From Parablautia intestinalis (lineage in GTDB: Bacteria; Bacillota; Clostridia; Lachnospirales; Lachnospiraceae): DNA of 64,000 nt. Every line of letters begins with the position of its first letter. Position 1 is the stretch's first letter. The translations under genes were made by a program, and so were the position numbers. The stretch covers positions 124,001-188,000 of the forward strand of contig RAYQ01000006.1 in assembly GCA_003612395.1 (NCBI GenBank). Reading direction: 5' to 3'. Positions 27,436-34,548 of this stretch are shown piece after piece. The notes under the pieces are model-generated. The model had not been told where the DNA came from. It did not search any database and was given only the letters and a program-made list of their open reading frames with translations.

Positions 27436-28803
27436 ATGCAAAGCAAATCTATTGAACCATATTTAAACAGCAGTTTTGAGTGCAGCTGCGGGCGGACACA
27501 TAAATCACTGTTTGCACATTATATTTTTGAACCCGGTGCGATAAAGAAACTTCCGGTTCTTATAACTAGTCTGGGATACACGAAGCCATATCTGATTTCC
27601 GATACGCATACACATAAAATTGCAGGGTGTCAGGCGGAGGAAGTGCTGAAGGAGGCGGATATCCCTTTTACTTCTCATGTGCTGAAAAGTCCTGATAGGG
27701 GCGATTTGGCAGCAGATGAGCATGCACTTGGAAGCATTGCAATGGCAAATGATAAAGAAGCAGATATTATCGTTTCCATAGGTACCGGTACAATCAATGA
27801 TCTTGGCCGTTATTTCAGCTATATTACAGGCAGGCCGTTTTTATTAATCGCAACGGCGCCCTCTATGGACGGGCTTGTGAGCGGCGTGGCACCGCTGATC
27901 TGTCATAACATGAAAGTTACCTTTCCGGCCCAGGAGCCGCTGGCGCTTATTTGCGATCCGGAAATTATGGCGGCCGCACCGCTTAAGATGCTGGCAGCAG
28001 GAGCAGCAGATATCCTCGGAAAATACAACTGCCTTCTTGACTGGAAGCTTTCTAATATTGTGAATGACGAATATTACTGCGATACTATTGCAGGCATCAT
28101 GCGCACGGCAGTAGATCAGACTATGGAAAGTACAAAAGGACTTGCTTCCCACGACAGCAGAGCAGTCTCAATACTTACAGAGGCTTTGGTGCTTTCTGGT
28201 ATCGCCATGGATTTTTCCGGTAATTCGCGTCCGGCCTCAGGTGCGGAGCATCATCAGTCCCATTATTGGGAAATGCAGTTTCTTTTTGATGGGGTTCCGG
28301 CCGTGCTCCATGGCACAAAGGTTGGAATAGGCACTGTGCTTATGCTGGAGCTTTATAATAAGCTGGCAGAAATGGATAAGCCGGATTTTGCCCGGATTCG
28401 TGAGAATATCCCATATCGACCTGCTATGGAAGACTGGGAAAAGGAAATACATCGCTGTTATCGGGATGGTGCAGAGGGAGTTATTGCGTTAGAGAAAAAG
28501 GCCAAGAAGAATGATCCGGAAGGATTATTAAAACGTCTTCAGGTAATTGAAGAAAGATGGGATGAGATACACTCGCTTGCAAAGTCAGCGCCGCAGGCAT
28601 CTGAAATATACAGGGTTCTTGAGAAAATGGAAGCGGCAAAGGTGCCTGCAGATGTTGGAATCAGCCGGGGATATGTCTGTGACAGCATACGCTATGGAAA
28701 AGAGTTGCGCGATAGGTATACCATATTACAACTGATGTGGGATATTGGGGAGCTGGATAAGGCAGCGGAAAAACTGGTGGAAAAATACTGTGATGAAACC
28801 TGA
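27436..28803 (+). CDS. araM: sn-Glycerol-1-phosphate dehydrogenase (AraM/EgsA family)
   Basis: 455 residues from ATG 27436 (GGAG at 6 nt). Iron-containing alcohol dehydrogenase-like fold: nucleotide segment DIIVSIGTGTINDLGRY, PSMDGLVSGVAPL, and metal ligands in AGAADILGKYNCLLDWKL (Asp) and SRPASGAEHHQSHYWEM (His). AraM of B. subtilis makes sn-glycerol 1-phosphate for archaeal-type heptaprenylglyceryl phosphate and lies in its arabinose operon. Here it is followed by araB, with an overlap of reading frames, so the historical arabinose link is kept. Confidence 0.9.
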   Translation: MQSKSIEPYLNSSFECSCGRTHKSLFAHYIFEPGAIKKLPVLITSLGYTKPYLISDTHTHKIAGCQAEEVLKEADIPFTSHVLKSPDRGDLAADEHALGSIAMANDKEADIIVSIGTGTINDLGRYFSYITGRPFLLIATAPSMDGLVSGVAPLICHNMKVTFPAQEPLALICDPEIMAAAPLKMLAAGAADILGKYNCLLDWKLSNIVNDEYYCDTIAGIMRTAVDQTMESTKGLASHDSRAVSILTEALVLSGIAMDFSGNSRPASGAEHHQSHYWEMQFLFDGVPAVLHGTKVGIGTVLMLELYNKLAEMDKPDFARIRENIPYRPAMEDWEKEIHRCYRDGAEGVIALEKKAKKNDPEGLLKRLQVIEERWDEIHSLAKSAPQASEIYRVLEKMEAAKVPADVGISRGYVCDSIRYGKELRDRYTILQLMWDIGELDKAAEKLVEKYCDET

Positions 28804-30454
28804 TAATATGGATAAATATGTAATTGGACTGGATTATGGTACACTTTCGGCAAGAGCTGTTCTGGTCTGTGTCCGCAGCGGAGAAGTGATAGCAGAAAGT
28901 ATTTACCCTTATCCCCATGGGATTTTGGATCATTTGCCCGGAATAGATAAGGATCTGCCTGCAGACTTTGCCCTGCAGGAGATTAACGATTATGTAGAAG
29001 CAATGTACGGCACAATCCGTGATGTGGTTAAAAAATCCGGCTGCAGAGTGGAAAACGTAATTGGAATTGGTATTGATGCCACTTCCTCCACCTTTTTGCC
29101 TCTCCTTAAAAATGGCGAGCCTCTTTGCAAGTCAGAAGGTTTTCAGGTAAATCCCCATGCCTGGTTAAAGCTTTGGAAACATCATGGCGCTCAGGAAGAA
29201 GCGGATTATATTACGGAGCTTGCCGGAAAGCGGGGGAAAAAATTTCTTATGCGCTGCGGTGGAAGGATAAATGCGGAATGGATGCTGCCAAAGCTTCTGG
29301 AAGTCATAAGGAAAGCGCCGGATGTCTATGAAATGACAGATAATTTCATGGAAGTAAGCGACTATCTTGTTTATTTGCTGACAGGAGAAGTAACCCGGTG
29401 TATGTGTCATGCCGGCTATAAGCTTTTATGGAACGAGGAGGATGGTTATCCGTCAGAAAATTTCCTGAAAGAGCTTCATCCGAACTTTTCTGATTTAAAG
29501 GTAAAGCTTAAAGGCAGAGAAGTGCAAGTGGGTGAGTGCGCCGGAAAGCTGACAAAAGAAGCTGCCGGCAGGTTGGGATTAAAAGCAGGAACAGCGGTGG
29601 CTGCTTCTATGATTGACGCACATGTGGCAGTTCCGTCCGCAGGCATTGATGGCTCTTCCAAGGCATTGATGATTCTTGGCACCTCCTGTTGTATGCTGCT
29701 TTGTTCTGAAAAGGTCTCTTATATACGGGGAATTTCCGGTTGTGTCAAAAATGCGGTACTTCCGGGACTTTATGCCTACGAGGCAGGCCAAAGCGCCGTA
29801 GGGGATCTTTTTGACTGGTTTGTGAAAACAAGTGTACCAGGCAGTTATGAAAAAGAGGCCGCGGATTTGGGAATTTCGGTTCACACGCTGCTTTCTGAAA
29901 AAGCAGCACATTTGACACCGGGAGAGAGCGGATTAATTGCACTGGACTGGTGGAATGGTAACCGCTCCTGCCTTGCGGATGCAAAGCTTTCCGGAATGAT
30001 TTTAGGGCTTACTCTTCGGACGAAACCGGAAGAAATTTACCGTGCGCTTTTGGAGGCTGCAGCTTTTGGCATGCGGACTATTTTTGAAGAATTTGAAAAT
30101 GGCGGTATTATGGCAAAGGAGCTGTACGCCTGTGGGGGCATTGTGTCTAAAAACCCGTTTATGATGCAGATTTATGCGGATGTGCTTGGAAAAACAATTT
30201 TTACAAGTTCTGCAAATCAGGGATCGGCGTTTGGCGCGTCCATTTATGCAGCTGTGGCAGCAGGGCGTGATGCAGGCGGGTATTTATCTGTCGGCGAAGC
30301 AGCACGGACTATGGGAAATATAGGCGAAAAAAGATACGAACCGATTGCCCAAAATGTGGAAGCTTATAAAAAACTTTATGGAGAATATAAATTACTGCAT
30401 GATTATTTTGGGGCAGGCGGTAATGAAGTAATGCACAGGATAAAACAGATATAA
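28793..30454 (+). CDS. araB: Ribulokinase, classical AraB type
   Basis: 553 residues from ATG 28793, overlapping the araM stop by 11 bp; ATG 28808 just after that stop is an equally possible start, since neither has a clear SD and coupling is likely. FGGY kinase: VIGLDYGTLSARAVLV, GIGIDATSSTFLPL, EGFQVNPHAWLKLWKHHGAQ (AraB hallmark), GGRINAEWMLPK, AYEAGQSAVGDLFDWFV, and ACGGIVSKNPFMMQIYADVLG in the nucleotide half. Phosphorylates L-ribulose. A second, unrelated-looking FGGY kinase serves the araA/araD cluster 20 kb upstream. Confidence 0.93.
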   Translation: MKPDNMDKYVIGLDYGTLSARAVLVCVRSGEVIAESIYPYPHGILDHLPGIDKDLPADFALQEINDYVEAMYGTIRDVVKKSGCRVENVIGIGIDATSSTFLPLLKNGEPLCKSEGFQVNPHAWLKLWKHHGAQEEADYITELAGKRGKKFLMRCGGRINAEWMLPKLLEVIRKAPDVYEMTDNFMEVSDYLVYLLTGEVTRCMCHAGYKLLWNEEDGYPSENFLKELHPNFSDLKVKLKGREVQVGECAGKLTKEAAGRLGLKAGTAVAASMIDAHVAVPSAGIDGSSKALMILGTSCCMLLCSEKVSYIRGISGCVKNAVLPGLYAYEAGQSAVGDLFDWFVKTSVPGSYEKEAADLGISVHTLLSEKAAHLTPGESGLIALDWWNGNRSCLADAKLSGMILGLTLRTKPEEIYRALLEAAAFGMRTIFEEFENGGIMAKELYACGGIVSKNPFMMQIYADVLGKTIFTSSANQGSAFGASIYAAVAAGRDAGGYLSVGEAARTMGNIGEKRYEPIAQNVEAYKKLYGEYKLLHDYFGAGGNEVMHRIKQI

Positions 30455-30471
30455 AAAGAATACTTATGGAA

Positions 30472-30510
30472 AGCGGTTTTGAAATGAAAATCAAAGCCGC
30501 TGTTTTTTTT
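30472..30510 (+). terminator. Intrinsic terminator after araB
   Basis: AGCGGTTTTGA (30472-30482) pairs with TCAAAGCCGCT (30491-30501), one T-G wobble, followed by eight T. Confidence 0.9.
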
Positions 30511-30595
30511 CAGGAACTACTCTTTTAAATAATTTTGTGATATTCTTTAAAAGATGAAAAGAAAAGGCTGTATGTCATTTATAGGGGGTATATTC

Positions 30596-31456
30596 ATGAT
30601 ACAGGATATCATATTGGATACGTTAATAGATGGTATAAAACTGCTTCCGTTTTTATTCATTACCTATTTGGCAATGGAGTATGTGGAACACAAGACTGGC
30701 AATAAGACCTGGAAAATCATGCAAAAATCAGGTAAGTGGGGGCCTGTTATAGGGGGAGTACTTGGAATTGTTCCCCAGTGCGGGTTTTCTACGGCAGCAT
30801 CTAATTTGTATGCAGGACGGATTATTACGCCTGGTACTTTGTATGCCGTATTTTTATCAACATCGGATGAAATGCTTCCAATTTTCATCTCAAGTCAGGT
30901 GCCCCTGACTGCTATTGCCAGAATTCTGACGGTAAAAGTTATAATAGGAATAGGGATGGGATTGCTGGTGGATTTCATGATCCGCAGGAAAAGAGGAAAT
31001 TGCAAAGAAAAATTAAAAATAGATCATTTATGTAATCATCAGCACTGCCATTGTCAGGAGGGGAATATTTTCAAGTCGGCTCTCAGCCATACTTTACAGA
31101 TTTTTTTATTTATAATTCTCATTAGTTTTTTTATAAATTTATTTATTGGCGTAGTGGGAGAGGATAAATTAGCGGCTCTTGTATCAGGAAAAATGTTTTT
31201 AGGCCCACTGGCTGCCGGCCTGATAGGATTAATCCCTAATTGTGCTTCATCGGTAGTATTAACACAACTTTATTTAGAAGGAGTGCTGGGAGCAGGTTCC
31301 ATGCTTGCAGGATTATTGGCAGGATCCGGAGTCGGTTTACTTGTGCTTTATAAAGTAAATGATGACTTGAAAGAAAACATAAAGATTACTCTGTTCCTTT
31401 ACACAGCCGGTGTTGTGTCCGGTATATTAATTGAGATGTCCGGTCTGGTATTTTAA
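30596..31456 (+). CDS. Putative manganese/heavy-metal transporter (10-TM, ArsP_2-like)
   Basis: 286 residues from ATG 30596, AGGGGG at 8 nt; earlier in-frame ATGs have no RBS. Two homologous membrane halves, each with a GLIPNCASS / GIVPQCGFS motif (Pro-x-Cys), joined by a cytoplasmic loop rich in His/Cys (DHLCNHQHCHCQEGN, about 142-156) that should bind metal. This matches the family annotated as putative manganese transporter or 10-TM heavy-metal exporter. No metal riboswitch is visible upstream. Direction and substrate are inferred only. Confidence 0.8.
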   Translation: MIQDIILDTLIDGIKLLPFLFITYLAMEYVEHKTGNKTWKIMQKSGKWGPVIGGVLGIVPQCGFSTAASNLYAGRIITPGTLYAVFLSTSDEMLPIFISSQVPLTAIARILTVKVIIGIGMGLLVDFMIRRKRGNCKEKLKIDHLCNHQHCHCQEGNIFKSALSHTLQIFLFIILISFFINLFIGVVGEDKLAALVSGKMFLGPLAAGLIGLIPNCASSVVLTQLYLEGVLGAGSMLAGLLAGSGVGLLVLYKVNDDLKENIKITLFLYTAGVVSGILIEMSGLVF

Positions 31457-31564
31457 TCATAGGTTGGCGCAATACCTGTTGTATGCAGGAGAGGTTATTA
31501 CAATAACGCAAATTTGGGATACAGGAAAATGGGATTTGTCTATTGCGGGTAAGAGGTACAGGTT

Positions 31565-32434
31565 ATGCAGCATTTTTTTGAATATATTGATACATTGAAT
31601 TCTACCTACGAGGCATTTTTATGCGATGCCTCTAAAATAAATTTTCCTATACGGCCCCACTGGCATTATTTTATGGAAATGCTTTATATGCTTGAGGGTG
31701 CCGGCAGGGTAGAATGCAATGGGGAAAATTATGTGGTGGAGGCAGGGGATATGATTATTTTTTATCCCGAATCTGTGCATGCCATCTATACAATTGCAGA
31801 CAGGCCCCTTAAATACGGAGTAATCAAGTTTGATGTAAATAAGCTTTATACGGAAAACAGTTATGCCCCAAAGCTTCGTATTATTCTGGAAAGTGCGGCC
31901 AAGAGCAGGGAAGCCGGTATTTTTTTTAAAGAAGATCAGCTTAAAGGGTTAGAGGTGAAAGAGATATTTGAGGAATGCCGCAGGGAATTAAAGAGGCGAA
32001 ATTATGGATATGATGTAATTGTCCATAATCAGATTTGCTTTCTTTTGGTACATTTGATTCGTCTTTGGAGAGAAAACGGTTTTGACACGGATGCAGCGGT
32101 TTCTTACCCCCCGGATACAAATTCTATTCGTGGAATTACAGCCTATATTGACGAGCATGCAGATGAGCAGATTAAAGTGGAAGATTTGGCAGATATATGC
32201 AATATGAGCTATTCCTGCTTTGCGAAAAATTTTAAACAGTATTATGGTCGTTCCTGTAAGGAATATATCGAATTTATTCGGATAAGTAAGGCTTCCGATC
32301 TGCTTTTATTTACAGATTTTGATTTAAATTATATTAGTCAGGAGACAGGATTTTCTGACAGCAGCCATTTGATTAAGATATTTAAGAAGTGGAAGGGTGT
32401 TACGCCGAAGCAGTTTAAAAAGAATAACAAATAA
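31565..32434 (+). CDS. AraC-family regulator with N-terminal cupin domain
   Basis: 289 residues. An N-terminal cupin sensor (PIRPHWHYFMEMLYMLEGAG, then VVEAGDMIIFYPESVHAIY) is followed by a C-terminal pair of HTH motifs (IKVEDLADICNMSYSCFAKN; YISQETGFSDSSHLIKIFKK, then GVTPKQF). Typical sugar-responsive transcription activator of this family. No target genes adjoin on the same strand, so the regulon is unknown. Confidence 0.92.
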   Translation: MQHFFEYIDTLNSTYEAFLCDASKINFPIRPHWHYFMEMLYMLEGAGRVECNGENYVVEAGDMIIFYPESVHAIYTIADRPLKYGVIKFDVNKLYTENSYAPKLRIILESAAKSREAGIFFKEDQLKGLEVKEIFEECRRELKRRNYGYDVIVHNQICFLLVHLIRLWRENGFDTDAAVSYPPDTNSIRGITAYIDEHADEQIKVEDLADICNMSYSCFAKNFKQYYGRSCKEYIEFIRISKASDLLLFTDFDLNYISQETGFSDSSHLIKIFKKWKGVTPKQFKKNNK

Positions 32435-32478
32435 AAAAGCACCATCCCCAAGGCTATTATGTCCTCAAAAATGGTACT
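32432..32478 (-). terminator. Terminator of the tRNA-Lys gene
   Basis: On the minus strand AGTACCAT (32478-32471) pairs with ATGGTGCT (32445-32438) across a 25-nt loop, followed by TTTTTT (32438-32433). Confidence 0.65.
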
Positions 32479-32482
32479 CTGA

Positions 32483-32555
32483 TGCGCCTTCAGGGGCTCG
32501 AACCCTGGACACCCTGATTAAGAGTCAGGTGCTCTACCAACTGAGCTAAAGGCGC
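32483..32555 (-). tRNA. tRNA-Lys (anticodon CTT)
   Basis: The minus strand reads GCGCCTTTAGCTCAGTTGGT, AGAGCACCTGACTCTTAATC, then GGTTCGAGCCCC and GGCGC. All arms pair: acceptor GCGCC/GGCGC, D-loop AGCTCAGTTGGTAGAGC, anticodon stem CTGA/TCAG with loop CTCTTAA, T-arm CAGGGTTCGAGCCCCTG. Discriminator A at 32483; CCA is not encoded. Confidence 0.96.
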
Positions 32556-32652
32556 ATAAACTCTTACTTTAGCAATAAAGTTTACCTATGCAGTAATTTG
32601 TTAAGTAATTAATTGCTAAGCAAGCAATTGCTTTATTTACAAGGCAAGAGTT

Positions 32653-32681
32653 ATTATAGTATAATGTGTTTTGGTTTGCAA
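32653..32681 (-). promoter_or_regulatory. Promoter of tRNA-Lys
   Basis: On the minus strand TTGCAA (32681-32676), 17-nt spacer, TATAAT (32658-32653). It predicts a leader of about 90 nt to be removed before the tRNA; the leader contains an AAGCAATTGCTT palindrome at 32622-32633. Confidence 0.65.
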
Positions 32682-32742
32682 GAGTTTTTTTAATTTTTTT
32701 TTAAGAATATTAATTTTTATTAAAATTAAGGGGTCGTGAGAG

Positions 32743-33507
32743 ATGATATTTGATACACATGCACATTATGATGATGAAGCCTTTGATACGGATAGAGATG
32801 AATTGCTGAAGGATATGTGGAAAAACGGAGTGGAATTTGTTGTAAATGTGGGAGCCAGCATAGAATCCAGTAAAAAAGCATTAAAGCTTGCAGAAACATA
32901 TTCTTTTATTTATGCGGCGATTGGCGTTCATCCTTCAGAAACGGGCGAAATGACGGAAGAGGATATTGTATGGCTTGAAAGGAAAGCGGCTGATTCAAAG
33001 GTAACTGCCATAGGGGAAATTGGTCTTGACTATTATTGGAAGGAGCCGGATAAAGATATTCAAAAAAAGTGGTTTGAAAGGCAGCTATGGCTGGCTGGCA
33101 GAGTAAAATTACCTGTTATTATCCATTCCAGGGATGCGGCCAAAGATACTCTTGAGATTTTAAAAAGCTGGAAGAAAGACAAGACCGCAGGTGTTATCCA
33201 TTGCTATTCTTATACGAAAGAAAGTGCAAGGGAATATTTGGATATGGATTATTATTTTGGTATCGGCGGGGTAGTTACTTTTAAAAACGCCAGAAAACTG
33301 ACAGAGGCAGTTTCCTATATTCCCATGAACCGTATTTTATTGGAAACAGACTGCCCTTATCTTGCGCCGGAGCCCTATCGGGGAAAAAGAAACCAATCCT
33401 CATACATTGATTATGTGGCGCAGAAGATTTCCGAGATAAAACAAATCAGCAAGGAAGAAGTGCTGGTACAGACGATGCAAAATGCAAAAGACTTTTATTC
33501 CATTTAG
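32743..33507 (+). CDS. tatD: TatD-family metal-dependent hydrolase
   Basis: 254 residues, amidohydrolase TIM barrel. Metal ligands are visible in FDTHAHYDDEAF, AIGEIGLDYYWK, PVIIHSRDA, VIHCYSY and LETDCPYLAPEPYRGKRN. TatD proteins are 3'-5' DNA exonucleases / D-aminoacyl-type deacylase relatives; the precise role is uncertain. It stands 17 bp before rsmA, an arrangement common in Firmicutes. Confidence 0.93.
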   Translation: MIFDTHAHYDDEAFDTDRDELLKDMWKNGVEFVVNVGASIESSKKALKLAETYSFIYAAIGVHPSETGEMTEEDIVWLERKAADSKVTAIGEIGLDYYWKEPDKDIQKKWFERQLWLAGRVKLPVIIHSRDAAKDTLEILKSWKKDKTAGVIHCYSYTKESAREYLDMDYYFGIGGVVTFKNARKLTEAVSYIPMNRILLETDCPYLAPEPYRGKRNQSSYIDYVAQKISEIKQISKEEVLVQTMQNAKDFYSI

Positions 33508-33524
33508 GTTTTGAGGAGGTATAT

Positions 33525-34403
33525 ATGGCATATCTGGCAACACCAACGGCGACAGGAGAGGTTATAAAGAAGTACGGCTTTCATTTTCAAAAAAGATTTG
33601 GACAGAATTTTTTAATTGATGCAAATATCCTGGGGAAAATTATTGGTGCTGCGGAAATTACGAAAGAGGACTGTGTGATTGAAATTGGACCGGGAATAGG
33701 TACCATGACGCAGTATCTGGCAGAAAGCGCCAAAGAGGTGGTAGCTGTAGAGATAGATAAAAACCTGATACCGATTCTTAAGGACACACTTTCGGAATAT
33801 GAAAATATAACGGTTCTTAATGAAGATATTTTAAATGTGGACGTAGGCAGGCTGGCAAAAGAAAGAAATGAGGGAAAGCCGGTTAAAGTGGTGGCAAATC
33901 TGCCTTATTATATCACCACACCAATTATCATGGGACTGTTAGAGAGCCGGGTGCCTTTTTACAGTATCACCATAATGGTGCAAAAGGAAGTGGCGGACCG
34001 GATGCAGGCCCGCCCCGGTACGAAAGACTATGGAGCGCTGAGTCTTGCGGTTCAATATTATGTAAAACCGGAAGTTATGATGTATGTTCCGCCAGCCTGC
34101 TTTATGCCAAGGCCCGGGGTGGGGAGCTGTGTGATCAGGCTTACCAGGCTGAAGGAACCGGCCATAAAGGTGCTAAGTGAAAAGAAGCTCTTTTCTATCA
34201 TACGTGCCGCTTTTAATCAACGCAGAAAAACCCTTGCCAATGCCCTTGCCAATTCTGCTTCGCTCCTTAATGATAAGGGCAGCCCAATGAAAGTAACAAG
34301 ACAGGATATATGTGCGGCCCTTACCAAAATGAACCTGAACTCTTCCATCAGGGGAGAGGCGCTTTCTTTGGAGCAGTTCTCGGATCTGTGCAACCTTCTT
34401 TAA
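33525..34403 (+). CDS. rsmA: 16S rRNA (adenine1518/1519-N6) dimethyltransferase
   Basis: 292 residues, GAGGTATAT before ATG 33525. KsgA family: FGQNFLIDANI, SAM site VIEIGPGIGTMTQYLAE, VVAVEIDKNLIPIL, catalytic NLPYYITTPI, and FNQRRKTLANAL near the C-terminus. Dimethylates two adenines at the 3' end of 16S rRNA. Co-transcribed with tatD. Confidence 0.96.
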   Translation: MAYLATPTATGEVIKKYGFHFQKRFGQNFLIDANILGKIIGAAEITKEDCVIEIGPGIGTMTQYLAESAKEVVAVEIDKNLIPILKDTLSEYENITVLNEDILNVDVGRLAKERNEGKPVKVVANLPYYITTPIIMGLLESRVPFYSITIMVQKEVADRMQARPGTKDYGALSLAVQYYVKPEVMMYVPPACFMPRPGVGSCVIRLTRLKEPAIKVLSEKKLFSIIRAAFNQRRKTLANALANSASLLNDKGSPMKVTRQDICAALTKMNLNSSIRGEALSLEQFSDLCNLL

Positions 34404-34461
34404 TAGGCTGTCTTTTGGGGTAACCGGATTGCAATATCCTGCTGACTTTTGTCATATTTTT

Positions 34462-34520
34462 TTGACATAAGAAAAGGCATATGGTAAACTTAAAAAATGA
34501 AAATAGGATAACTATGCCTT
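34462..34520 (+). promoter_or_regulatory. Promoter and inverted repeat before the TPR gene
   Basis: TTGACA (34462-34467), 17-nt spacer, TAAACT (34485-34490). AAGGCATA (34474-34481, inside the spacer) and TATGCCTT (34513-34520, in the leader) form an 8-bp perfect inverted repeat separated by 31 bp, so a looped operator is possible. Confidence 0.6.
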
Positions 34521-34548
34521 ACGGCAGATAATATATGAGGTGAGTACC

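Noticed and set aside
30511..30595. Manganese (yybP-ykoY) riboswitch before the metal transporter
   Set aside because: The 85-nt leader is AT-rich and lacks the conserved paired elements of that riboswitch.
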